Part shown: piece by piece, positions 12,001 through 21,698 of the stretch
How positions within the stretch are numbered: position 1 is the first letter of the stretch
How the letters are laid out: the number at the start of each line of letters is the position of its first letter
Position numbers and translations under genes: made by a program
Source: Pseudevernia furfuracea
Lineage: Eukaryota; Ascomycota; Lecanoromycetes; Lecanorales; Parmeliaceae
DNA: 64,000 nucleotides
Assembly: GCA_022315425.1 (NCBI GenBank)
Contig: JAIUPT010000042.1
Location: 1,240,001-1,304,000, forward strand
Direction of reading: 5' to 3'
Notes under the pieces: model-generated
Database searches by the model: none
What the model was told of the DNA's origin: nothing
The model's input: the letters and a program-made list of their open reading frames with translations, nothing else

Positions 12001-12097
12001 AGGCGCAAGTCTTACAGAGGCAGTCTTGACAGGCGGTAATGACAATGTCATAGTGCCTATCATCCTGTGGCTTCTAGTTCGAGGCTTGAGGATATGA
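9050..12097 (+). CDS. SEC59: dolichol kinase
   Basis: A single open frame of 1015 aa. The first 240 residues or so are disordered and Ser/Arg-rich; many hydrophobic membrane segments follow. A second disordered cytosolic loop lies at about residues 530-660. The C-terminal region carries the polyprenol/dolichol kinase signature: R.VFHG.M near 800, GDAAASLIGRRYG near 914, and KSFEGS near 935, which bind CTP. The enzyme makes dolichyl phosphate from dolichol and CTP in the ER membrane, feeding N-glycosylation, O-mannosylation and GPI synthesis. The first 61 residues show no family character, so the ATG at 9233 (MPQAQ) may be the real start, giving 954 aa. The protein is about twice as long as yeast Sec59, as is common in filamentous fungi. 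Confidence 0.9.
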   Translation: MHADTFETLKVRKSQLPKIRCLGVEQPKQYIAEWQCLPISSIIEATTHIPGGALIENLELDMPQAQAALLKADADENHPPDRAPRLSRSPHLYSKQQSDVLQDNGNAAACLRNALVSPTATHSPVNFEKNRHTYFDADHRKRRKGSSSPSDSGTEADDERGRGSLLGLPAPPMRPRKGLKGPNGSGTESPLLTPSYLDAESRRLDSKAQTRRWGSLQSQSCTDEETFKLRQKFNQRRRAELVRRVSETILMVAIGFTACSSDIGWLLRLWARGYLHSSFLASDFRLGHVPIALLSHAVVVLGLYALYPIRIIYKNRALSASKNRSRFYIHIPAAFEPAPLLYPILVPVFVALSLVHADPRLLLSNLVLSISSIPSKIIPFGSDLPWYSSWQWILSTTPVLASQIWYLKNGQAPMWLERAVSDPLGAEALVLLYPLHQALLPTLGHLTTTSLLPAELQLLSASMINLLINSKSPQASILQSLMWIGGLSVFILCGKFLSWGVALARVPGWRFRRPRKHIHGSKGVVSTIDEFLYGKLNNRGLMAIDSEASESEEPQRRLKSHARKRSMQLPNPHTRESDPTEGRVSNQYALEMPILALKDQKQQAIPGANANTENPRKAMERQRRYTLPSYVGSPPDSPKGSLKRSRMSPFTSAKSWSFRSLTKTQATVVKWIFALYVYAVVIAVIAFAIRPHVGRKALRGQEPVGWALGYLLGDLPLSRYLVIEWSLEYWICLPKANPSYLILDIRSWRELFQPENLGAANLRLLICVYCLSIILAGLIIVFRLSTVADVDTRRKVFHGMMVVMFLPTIFVDPTFVSLALILILAVFLLLDLFRASQLPPLSKPLTHFLAPYVDGRDHRGPVIVSHIFLLIGCAIPLWLSLAAIERTGDTPWEGWDVPRREISMISGVVCVGMGDAAASLIGRRYGRRRWCWSGGKSFEGSFAFAVAVVLGLSFARLWLLLGGWAGDSGDSWATTLGKASIAATGASLTEAVLTGGNDNVIVPIILWLLVRGLRI

Positions 12098-13306
12098 TTG
12101 ATTTGTTTGCTCGATTCAGCGATCGGTGTTTCGGAGAAGGATCTTGGCAAAGGGGTGGTAACCTAGATCAGGCAGCTTCATCGGTAAAATGGGGAATGAA
12201 TATTATTGGTAAGATAGGGTGGCATGTCAGCTACATACATGTTCATAAACGTAAACGGTTGGGATTTTGCATTGCTCCATCCATTGAGCGCCGAGCTGAG
12301 AAGCTTGGAAGCGAAAGGAAGGTGATTCATGTATGATGTCAGCCTGGCTTTGAAGTGCAGGGACCGTGGCCGCCTCGCTCAGCCTGATAAATGGTAGGCT
12401 GTCGCAGGCTGACAGGATCAAAATACCCAATACAGCCAAGAAGTCTAAGACTAAGCTTATCGTTGAGTACGAAAACATTGGTTGGCATCGTTACCGGGTA
12501 GAAAAAGCAGCATCAAACAATGCCGAAAGGGCAGGAAAGTGAAGGATAGCAAACTAGAGTCAAACATTGTATCTATTCCCTTGAATCATCTGAGCAACAG
12601 TAGAGTCAAACAGGATGATGGTTGATAAATTGCCATTCTTCTCTAATTCTCTTATCGGTAGAGAATACTAGCGGCTTTTTGATAAGAAGTGAAGCGGGCC
12701 TGGGACGCCTAACTTAAGCCTACCTACTCGTATTGTCTTTGTCACATCTCCGCCATTACTATATTCCCCCAATCCACTAAGCAATACAAAACTATCATGA
12801 TTCTGATCGGCATCTGTCTTGGATAACACAAATATATATTCTTTTTTTTGTTAGTCCCATACATACAGTATTATATACCTACCTATCACCTAGGGTAACG
12901 GCTCTCTTGGCGTCGAGTCATAGGCTCTTGACTCGCCTGACTACATCACGCTTTACTGCTTCTGATCCACGCATCATACCCCCGCGTCGCCCTCGCACCT
13001 CTGGGAATACTCTAAACAGAACAGTCTGCGTGAAAGCCAAGTCCCCTGCATCTGCATCTGCATTACCCCAACGGCAAATCGGAATGGTTTAACGGCCTTC
13101 CCCTTGCGAGGATCTAACTCCCTGCATCGAACATGACAATCTCTTGAACCTCTTGAATCTCAACCTCGTCAACCTTCAACAAATCAATCCCACTTCCAAT
13201 GTGCAACCCTTTAACAGCTACCCTGTACCCTCATCTGCAGTGGTAACCCTGCTCCTAACATAGTCACCTGGACCTGGCTACAGACACCAGCGTCTGACCG
13301 TCTACC
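12098..13306. other. long intergenic / Atg1 upstream region
   Basis: There is no supported gene. The part from 12700 to 13300 is pyrimidine-rich with CCTCAACCTC/CAATCTCTTG-type stretches, typical of a fungal promoter and 5' leader for Atg1. A 61-codon frame at 12907-13092 lacks any recognisable feature and may be an upstream ORF or chance. Confidence 0.4.
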
Positions 13307-16300
13307 ATGGCGGCTAAACAACCATCGCCCTCAACCTCCAGGCGGACTAGAGATCCAACACACCAAGAAATGGCAGTCGGTAGCTACAGAAGACTGGAAG
13401 AGATTGGCCGGGGAAGCTTTGCTACGGTTTACAAAGCTTCCAAGTCTGTAAGTAGCCGTCCTGACTTCCCCAACATCGCCATCACCCCCAGCCTCGTGCA
13501 ACACCGAGTGCTATTTCCTCATGTCTATGCTACCGCTAATGGAGGCCGCCATCGGGTTGTCTATCGAGTCAATGCTAATGCTCCTTACTTATCATAGGGA
13601 GAACCCGGCTACGTTGCCATCAAATCCGTCGATCTACACAAGCTCAACAAGAAATTAAAGGACAATCTTTACTCTGAGATCCACATCCTACAGAACCTAA
13701 GACATCCTCACATCGTTGCTCTTATGGACTGCAAAGAGACAACCGCCCATATACATCTTGTCATGGAGTTCTGCGAGCTTGGGGACTTGTCATACTTCAT
13801 CAAGAAGCGAGACACACTGTCTCGTCATGACACCACCAGGGACATGATAAGGAAATACCCCAACCCTGCGGCTGGCGGTCTGAACGAGGTCATAGTCCGA
13901 CACTTTCTCAAGCAGCTAGCGAGTGCTTTGGATTTCCTGAGACAGGGAAACTTTATTCACCGTGATGTGAAGCCGCAGAACCTCCTTCTCGACCCATCAC
14001 CCCTTTTCTATCCCAAGGCCAAGCCCGAGGCCATCCGAAATGACGATCGCGACAAGTCGCGGGTTCCTGCCGCTGGGATCGAATCTCTGCCTATCCTTAA
14101 GATTGCAGACTTTGGCTTCGCGCGGTCTCTACCTTCAACTTCTCTTGCAGAAACACTATGTGGATCACCTCTATACATGGCACCCGAGATTCTAAGATAC
14201 GAGAAATATGATGCAAAGGCAGATCTATGGTCCGTTGGCACTGTCTTATACGAGATGATGGTGGGGAAGCCGCCCTTCAGAGCGTCAAATCACGTGGAGT
14301 TACTACGAAAGATTGAGCGGGGTGAGGATAGAATCAGATTTCCGGAAGAGGTGGTCTTGAGTGATAGTATGAAGAAGCTTATCCGCAGTCTCTTGAAGCG
14401 GAATCCGGTTGAGAGGATAAGCTTTGGGGATTTCTTCAGCAATACTGTGATCAAGGATGAGATTCCTGGATTGGCTGAGGAAGATCGGTCAGCTCAGCTT
14501 CCCAAACAAGACCCTGAACCAGTGGGAAAGGGAAAAGAAAAAGCACCGGGAGGGCCCATGGGAGAGGGCTCTGCGCCAAGAATCACCAAAGTTGACGTGA
14601 CGGGCAATTTGTCACAATCTCCAAGAAGAACGATCTCAGGTAGTCCACAGACCGTTGCGCTCAGGGTTGAGCCTGCAATCCACCGTCAATCATCTGGTAC
14701 ACCACCACGGACAGCTACTGGCGATTTGCGAGAAAAGAGGCATAGTACTGAGGCTGCTCGAGCCAACCCACCGTCAAGAGAAGCTGCACCCCAAGCTGCG
14801 CGTCCGAACATGGTTTCTCATGCTACTGCACCAGAAGGCCAAGACCTGCTTACCCGTGATACCAAAGCTGCTGTGCACACAGTCATGCAACGGCAATCAA
14901 GTCGGACATCTCTGACTCCAAAATCTCCAAGATCCGAGGAGAGAGATCAGCAGCGTAAAGCGGCTTTGGAAGCTAAGGAGGCTCGAGATCGTGCAGCGCA
15001 TGATGTAGCATTCGAGCGAGACTACGTGGTTGTAGAAAAGAGAGCAGTTGAAGTCAATGCTTTCGCTGATGAGCTTGCCGCGAGCCCTAGAATCCACGGC
15101 ACACCTCAAGCTCAGCACGATTCAAATCGTGGCGCGATGGTCAGACGAGCCACAACTCAAGGCGCTCCTAATTCAATCACTGGCGCCCAAGTCACACCAT
15201 CAAGGGCGATGCAGCTGGCGTCTGGGAAAAGACCTGATCACCATCGACAGAACTCTTACGAAAGGAGGCTACAGAACATTCCTTCCGCTACTTCAGCCAT
15301 TTCGAAAGCTATCAACATGGCTAGTGGCAGACTTTTCAGTATGGGGTTCTCCCCTCCTTTGGGCATTGGTCGAGGTGGCCCTTCTCCGCCTTCTTACAAT
15401 CCTTTCCCCGCCTATCCTACGAGTCAAGGCGGCCCTCTTATGATTGGTGACGGCTCCAGAAGTCCAGCTCCCTTGGATGAAGATTCCAAAGCCGTTCATG
15501 TAATCGAAGAGTCGGCCACCAGAAGCGATGTCGTTTATGGGTTCGCAGAGGTCAAGTACAAACAGCTAATTCCTCTGGAACCATCGATGGATCGCGGACT
15601 GGGGTTGCGTCAAGCAGGAATACCAGAAGGAAGCGAGGGCGAGAACAGTACCAGTGAAGATGATAGCCTGACCGTGGATGCGATCGTTACACTCTCGGAG
15701 GAGGCGTTAGTACTCTATGTCAAGGCATTGTCATTGCTCGCTCGGTCTATGGATATTGCAGGAGCTTGGTGGGCGCGAAAGAATTGTGGCGAGATAGTCG
15801 ACGAATCGACATCGCCTCGGACCCTTTCCAATACGGCAAATGCTGTTGCTATTGGTAACCGAGTAAATAACGTCGTACAATGGGTTCGAGATCGATTCAA
15901 CCAGGTCCTTGTCAAGGCCGAAGTTGTACGTCTGAAGCTTATCGAGGCCCAAAAGCAGCTCCCCACAGATCACCCAAGCCATCCTAGCAATCATCCCCCT
16001 GCTTCAGGTTCTGCGAACATGGGTACGTCCGCGGACAATGTTATAGTGACTTCTGGCGTGACGGCTGAGACGCTCATGTATGATCGCGCACTGGAGATGA
16101 GCAAATCGGCTGCGGTCAATGAGCTAGTGGGAGATGATCTATGGGGCTGTGAGATGAACTACGTCACGGCAATAATGCTTCTGGAGGCCGTTCTTGAGGA
16201 TGATGATGAGCCATCTTCGAAGAAAACAGCTACGGACAAGGAGGCCAAGGGCTCGAGCACAGAAGGAGAGGTTGTGAACGGAGTGGAAGCGGAGGATCGG

Positions 16301-16533
16301 AAGGTCGTACTCAAACGTAAGTAGCATGCGCCAAGAAGCTCTCAATGCATTTTAGCTAACAAGCACCTACAGTCGTTCAAGGAATCCGCTCACGTCTCGC
16401 TGCTCTTCGCAAGAAGATGCAAATAATAGCAAAGCGCAATACCGTCCCGAATGTCACGCCACCTCGTTCGAAATCCCCGGTCGTTGCTGCCACCGCTACG
16501 ACACCGGCAATTGCTACCACTCCACCTCGATAG
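13307..16533 (+). CDS. ATG1: autophagy serine/threonine kinase Atg1
   Basis: Three exons (13307-13447, 13598-16316, 16373-16533) encode 1006 aa; introns are 150 and 56 nt. Kinase motifs in order: Gly loop IGRGSFATVYK (34-43), VAIK lysine just after intron 1, HRDVKPQN near 168, DFGFAR near 218, then APE. It is followed by a long disordered Ser/Pro-rich middle and a C-terminal helical region (about 690-950; EEALVLYVKALSLLA, YDRALEMSKSAA) that fits the tandem MIT / early-autophagy-targeting domain binding Atg13. The kinase starts autophagosome formation with Atg13 and Atg17 under TOR control. The intron-3' exon adds LVQGIRSRLAALRKK, replacing a premature stop in the unspliced frame. The kinase domain has an insert (LLLDPSPLFYPKAKPEAI) between the catalytic loop and DFG, as in fungal Atg1. 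Confidence 0.95.
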
Positions 16534-17292
16534 CTCATCATATCTGCCGCCCTTTACTTCGCTTGCAGATTTTCTCGAATTCTGTACAACAAATAAACCA
16601 TAGTCTTTCAGCACGACCCGGGATCATCTTTTGCTCAGAAGCACCCTCATTTTGGCAGTCCTACGTCATGATCACATCCAACAAGAGCGCGGCGTTTCGT
16701 CTCACATCAAGCATTTTTAGCGAGGGCTGCGAAGCATACTAACCTTCCTTTTGTCACAGTGACACGCATTACGAACACCTGCTTTTATTCATGTGGACCT
16801 TGGAGATCTGGCGCTGCATGAGAGGTGGCGTTAAGAAAGGCGTCAATGGAGCGGAAGTAACGCTGGTCACACTGGCGTTAGATCTTTTTGAATTATGGAG
16901 GGTCGTTGGCGAAGACTGTACTTAGATACCCCGACCCGTAAATACAAAAGAATTGTAATCTCGGGTCTGTCCACTTATGCTATTATAGTAACGGAATGAT
17001 CGCAAACCATACAGCCAGCTTTTCCAGCCTACCCGGAGATGCTCAAGCCTTGAGCATAGACGGGGTAATACTACCTATCTATAAACATTCTGAAAAAGGT
17101 TTCGGCGAGACTGTGATTGCAACCAGGAGCACTGCCACTTTGAATCAAAACCAATGCATAGCGGCTTCGAGGATGGGGAAGTCTGCACAAGATGCTTCAA
17201 GCTTGAGATCGATGGCGAGAAACCAACATTCCGAACGCCAAGGCAATTGGCCAATGTCAATTAGTTCGGGCCGCAACTGTTCCATGGAGCCG
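16534..17292. other. intergenic, 3' of Atg1
   Basis: No gene recognised. One open frame on the plus strand from 16996 runs into the transposon and is not credible as a gene. Confidence 0.4.
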
Positions 17293-17312
17293 TACATAGG
17301 CCGGGGCTCAGC

Positions 17313-17347
17313 TCGGCAGGGGTCAAAAAAGCCTCGGTGGGGGTCAG
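17313..17347 (+). repeat. left terminal inverted repeat
   Basis: It begins TCGGCAGGGGTCAAAAAA and ends GGGGTCAG; it is the inverted partner of 17839-17873. Confidence 0.8.
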
Positions 17348-17838
17348 GCTAGCATATGGTCAGTGTATCCGGTTTTGACCCCTTATGAGGTCCTCACATA
17401 TGCCGAGTGTATGTATACGTTTGACCCCCGATGAACTTTTCGCTAATCGATATTTTTGTCGACACTTTATCGGCTCAGTAGGATATGTTAAGCATATACA
17501 TTTAATATCTTATCTATATATTCGATTTTCGCTCTTCGTGAGATCTTTACATATGTTAAGCATATGCTTCACTATTAACGAACTTTTTAATATTAACTTC
17601 TATAAAACCGCAATTGTCTCTAATAATTAATAGTAATAGATACTCTAGAGTCTAGATATTAATTTTTATTATTATTTATGATGATGTTAAACATACGTCT
17701 AACATATGCTCTGAGTCGTTTAAAATGACGAGGCTTTTTTTGACTAAAGGAAAATTTTTTTTTTGACCCCCCATGAGATCGTCACATATGCTGAGTATAT
17801 CCGTTTGACCCCCTGCATCCGCATATACTTCCGTTGTG

Positions 17839-17873
17839 CTGACCCCTGCCGAGGTTTTTTTGACCCCCGCCGA
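17839..17873 (-). repeat. right terminal inverted repeat
   Basis: Read on the minus strand it begins TCGGCGGGGGTCAAAAAA and ends GGGGTCAG. It differs from the left repeat at four positions, all transitions. Confidence 0.8.
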
Positions 17874-17893
17874 CCTGATAGCCCTACATAGGC

Positions 17894-19042
17894 GCCCTTT
17901 AAATTCGTGAAATACCTAGCTCGATTCTCTGGTTCCCTAGAGGCTTGACTACAAAGCGTGCGGGATCCCCAGACTAAACAAGTCTTTGCAACGTTTATCG
18001 TATATAACATCGTCTGCGCCTGCAGCTCTTTGGTTCTTTACTGCAAACGCTTAATTAATGCATCTGCGTGGAAATGTTCTCTCCGTCCCATTTCGTCTTC
18101 GCTCTCTGCATTTCTTGCAACTGAAATTATCAAATCAACAGCGCAGACATGTTACTTCCCCAACGGACAAGTATCCCCTCGTGACCTTGGGTGAAGGGCC
18201 TGAATTATCGGGACGACAATGCCCTGCTGCAGCAAGGGAATAATGGACCGAGGCATCAGCTTGAGGACGCGAGGATCGAGGAGCTGGACGGTTCGCGTGC
18301 TCATGATGTTCTTGAGATGGCAGGGTGGAAATAGAGACCGAGATGATGATGACGAGCGTGACGTGTCTGATTATTGAGAAAGCGCTCATAAAGAGCAGAG
18401 CCTGCGGAGTGTCAGCCACGAGGACTTTAGGAAATGGCCTGAAGACAGCTGCAGCTGGAATTGAAGAAGGGCCAAAGCCTCGACATCTGCTTGGGCCGAT
18501 TGTTCTGAAGAACGGACACGGTGATTGGTAGCATAAGCACGGTTCGACATCTGCACGGAAACTTTCTCCCTCGACATCTGAATCCGACCTATGCTCGGCT
18601 GCTGTTTACTGAGCGTTTGGGTAAATCTTGGAGCAAAAAAGGAGCAACCTTGGCACTAAACATTGAGAAGAATGAGATCTGCAGTGGCACCGACGTGCTA
18701 CTCGGCATCAGCTTATGATATCTTTCCAGGAGCCGCTGAGACTTGACGTATTGGCATCTCGAAGAATAACTACTGACCATCGAAATTACCTCACCGGGCT
18801 ATAAATAAATGTGTCAAGGCTTTCTCGCTAAGCATTGACAACACTTTCGTCCGCGACCGACCCCGTTTTCTGTACGACATAAACATGTAACGCATCAACA
18901 CGCCTTCCTTTCCAAATATTCGCCCAACTCTTTGTAAAAATCCAATCTCGTACACTCATCCCCATTGTTCTTGCCAGAGCAAAGGCCCGCGATTCAACAG
19001 AACAAACCGTACCCGCTTCACCCCATTGTATTAGACGCAAGC
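17894..19042. other. intergenic stretch before the BTB gene
   Basis: No supported gene. A minus-strand frame at 18135-18419 has a hydrophobic N-terminal run (VTLVIIISVSIS) after an internal Met and could encode a very small secreted peptide, but has no other support. The last 200 bp (CT-rich with CAAC motifs) look like the promoter/leader of the BTB gene. Confidence 0.35.
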
Positions 19043-20074
19043 ATGGAAGGCCAGTCTTCGACCGTCTACCTGGATCCCTGGGGAGATTTGAAAATCATCG
19101 CCCAGGACAGAGACCAGCAATCGAAGACTCTCGTCGTGTCCTCCAGCGTCATGCGCTTAGCAAGCCCGGTTTGGCGCGTCATGCTCCATCCCATGGGTCC
19201 CTTCAGAGAAGCCCAGGAGTCCTCCAAAGAGATCGATTTTCCCGACGATGATGCTGACGCTTTGGCGATACTTCTTCGCATCGCCCATTTGGGATGGCGA
19301 CAGGTACCGGGGACCATTTCGTTCGACAACCTCGCGGACCTAGCTGTGCTGTGCGACAAGTACGACATGATCCACTTCGTTCGGCCATGGCTAGCAAAAT
19401 GGCAAAGTCGGCCTCTAGCAATCGTTCCGGGACCTGAGGAATGGCTTCTCATAGCTTGGACCTTTGGCGACTATCCGTCGTTTGTGACAAACGCAAAAAA
19501 ATTGGTCTTGTCTTGCAACACCGACGAGGCAGGCAGGTTGACTCGCGGCGGAAAAGTGGTTGAATTGGATTTTGCTCCAGGCCTCGTTGGTAAGTTGAAA
19601 AAGCCCTAACCACCACCCCTCTGGGTTTCCCTCGCTAACCCGCGATAAGACAACATGCTCAAGGCTCGGAAAGCCATCTTGAAAGCAACTCTGACAGCCT
19701 GCTTGAAATACACCAACTGCTACGGCCCCGAACAAGTCCGTCTTCCGGACGCGGCCTCATCCGCTGTCACAACGCACTGCGACACTCTGGTGTTCTGGTC
19801 TTTGAAAATCGGTCTCCCGGCCATCAGCGCCTGGCCCGGACCGGTCAACATTGACGATATCCACGCAGGAATAGACGATCTGGTGATGCAGCTGCCAAAC
19901 AAGCTCTGTTCCGCAAGCAGGGACAAGGACAGCGGACGGTCCGACCATTCTAGCTGCAAATACAGCAAGAGCGGGGATTTGATGGGGGAGGTCGTAGGCA
20001 TCTACGTGCAGATTCTGCCAACGGTCTTTGAGGAGTCGTATCGAAGGCACATGGAGGAGCAGGCGAGGAAGTAG
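19043..20074 (+). CDS. BTB/POZ-domain protein
   Basis: Two exons (19043-19589, 19650-20074; 60-nt intron) give 323 aa. The N-terminal 100 residues have the fungal BTB pattern: V.LDPWGDLKII, LVVSSSVMRLASPVWRVML, then a helical stretch DDADALAILLRIAHL and the YDM..FVRPWLAKW segment that follows BTB in this expanded Pezizomycotina family. These proteins are usually adaptors of unknown partners; some BTB proteins recruit Cul3. Splicing turns a stop after GLVGKLKKP into GLV-DNMLKARKAIL. The upstream ATG at 18965 is in frame, but its 26 residues do not look like family sequence, so MEGQSS is preferred. An ATG-less coiled-coil frame begins 26 bp downstream. Confidence 0.75.
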
Positions 20075-20100
20075 TCGGTGTCCTGAAACGTCTCTGTTGA

Positions 20101-20676
20101 TGCTCGCGCTGCCGAGATTGCCACAATGTCTTCGGCTGGAATGGAGGCGAAGATCCTTTTGAGCAGTTTCACTTTGGCACTAGGAACTACGATACGGATG
20201 ATGAGCTTTCCAGCGAGAGTGGATCCACAACGAGCTCTCGCGTTGCCCCTGGATTCGACAGAAAGGCATACGCACCTTTCCAAGCCATTATCGAGAAAGG
20301 GAAACAAGCCAAAGCGCAAGATGTACACGATCAGTACGAAGCAAGAAAGGTGAAGAGAGAAACAGACATCAAGAATGCCGCACGAACCAGACATGTTGAG
20401 GCTGAAGCCAATCGTCGCCGTGCGGAAGAAAGCAAATTCTCCATCGACGATCACAAGGGAAAACTGCTCGATGAATTGACCAAAAACACGAAGGCAATTC
20501 TAGAAAATCAGTACCGGGAAGAGATTCGCGAGAAGGTTTACGAAGACGAAAACAACATTGTTTCTGCGTATGAGCATGACATCAAAGTCGTGAGGGAGCT
20601 TGAATCTGTGGTGAAGGCGAAGTTGAAAGCCGAGTTTGAGCCAGCTAAGATGCGCCACACTGAACAGCAACTCTGA
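20101..20676 (+). pseudogene. ATG-less open frame, charged coiled coil
   Basis: After a TGA at 20098 the same frame is open for 191 codons without an ATG in its first 85 codons. It reads CSRCRDCHNVFGWNGGEDPF, then an acidic/Ser stretch (YDTDDELSSESGSTTSS), then a long Lys/Glu/Ala-rich helix (KGKQAKAQDVHDQYEARK .. EEIREKVYEDENNIV). The two CxxC pairs suggest a metal-binding knuckle. Composition is clearly protein-like, so this is the 3' part of a gene whose 5' end was lost, an alternative last exon of the BTB gene just upstream, or a gene with a missed first exon. No family recognised. Confidence 0.4.
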
Positions 20677-21698
20677 GCCTGTGAGCGGATAGCTTGCCGG
20701 TTTGGGGGTCCTGACACGTCGAGATCATAGCCGTAGGACTGACTTCTGCCGTGGTCTGCTGCGATTCGAGCTGCTGTTGGATCAAGGGGCAGAGGCTGGC
20801 TCCGATCCACAAGGACGGGCAGAATAGTGCCTAACTTGACAAGGTATCAACATGAAGCATGCGAATATGATAGCTCGGATTTTCAAGAGTCTTCATGCGG
20901 TACTTACCCTGCGCTTCTCCCTCCGTTTATCTATCCATCTCTCCCCAAGTCACTCTAGTCCCTCGAACCCGCACTTCATCAGCAAGCAACCGCGACAGCC
21001 AGAAGCTACATACCCAGTACTTCCGCGTTCTCGTTTCGTTCCTCCTCGCCAGAACACACTCTCACCCTTTTTCTCCCTTCTCACCACGTTGCTCTTCTGC
21101 ATTTCCCCGCCTTCCTCTCTCCCTCTCCCTCTCCCTCTCCCTCTCCCCCCGTGCTCTTGTGAATCGTCTTCCTCTTCGTTAGCAAATTGTTTATCCCCGC
21201 AAACCTATACCGTTAACTCAGTTGCTCCAAGTACTAGCAGGGAGGGGCACATCTTATCGCTAGAGTGTATACGCGCCCAGCTTGACTTTCGGGATGCCGT
21301 TGCTTCCTCCCTCAGCATCAATGGTGTGCTATGAGAGAAAGCTTGTTGACTTGATCAGGCGCCTCGTCTCATGGCAGTCGGTTTGATGCGAGGCCAGGCC
21401 ATGGAGAGGCTGTAGAAGGGCGGGGCTTAATGACGATATCTGCTTCGAGTGAGGCTGCTTGAATGACCGTTTGCCTGGTTACACTAGATTGAGGACGCGT
21501 AAGTTGCAGAGTTGGTACCTTCCTTAGTCGTTGAGATGCCTTGGACCTGTTCGGTCAAAAAAGATCCTTGTTGATTGTAGTAGAGAATGTTGCGAGAGAG
21601 CGAATGTAGACAGAGAGGGGCTTTTAGATTCGCTCGCTCCAAATGCATGAACCTCTACCGCTCACTACAATATCTTCATGCCTGCTTTTCTACAACTT
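20677..21698. other. intergenic with pyrimidine-rich tract
   Basis: No gene recognised. The section 20900-21150 is strongly CT-rich on the plus strand. The right side is the 3' flank of the minus-strand aminopeptidase. Confidence 0.4.
21113..21148. repeat. (TCCCTC)n microsatellite
   Basis: About five uninterrupted hexamer units of TCCCTC inside a larger pyrimidine tract. Confidence 0.8.

Larger units (their letters stand above)
17293..17893. mobile_element. Mutator-like non-autonomous DNA transposon (MITE) with 9-bp target duplication
   Basis: The element proper spans 17302-17884 (583 bp) and is flanked by the identical 9-mer TACATAGGC at 17293-17301 and 17885-17893. Terminal inverted repeats at 17313-17347 and 17839-17873 match at 31 of 35 positions; all four differences are transitions, as repeat-induced point mutation would give. 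Outside them GGGCT..CAG ends also pair. The inside (about 17440-17720) is strongly AT-rich and has no transposase frame. A subterminal direct repeat (17374-17429 and 17762-17813) and several GGGGTCAAAAAA-type blocks occur on both strands. A 9-bp duplication fits Mutator-like elements better than hAT (8 bp) or Tc1/mariner (TA). Superfamily is an inference. Confidence 0.75.

Noticed and set aside
18135..18419. Small minus-strand secreted peptide
   Set aside because: Only a hydrophobic run supports it; no cysteine pattern, no recognised family, and overlapping frames exist.
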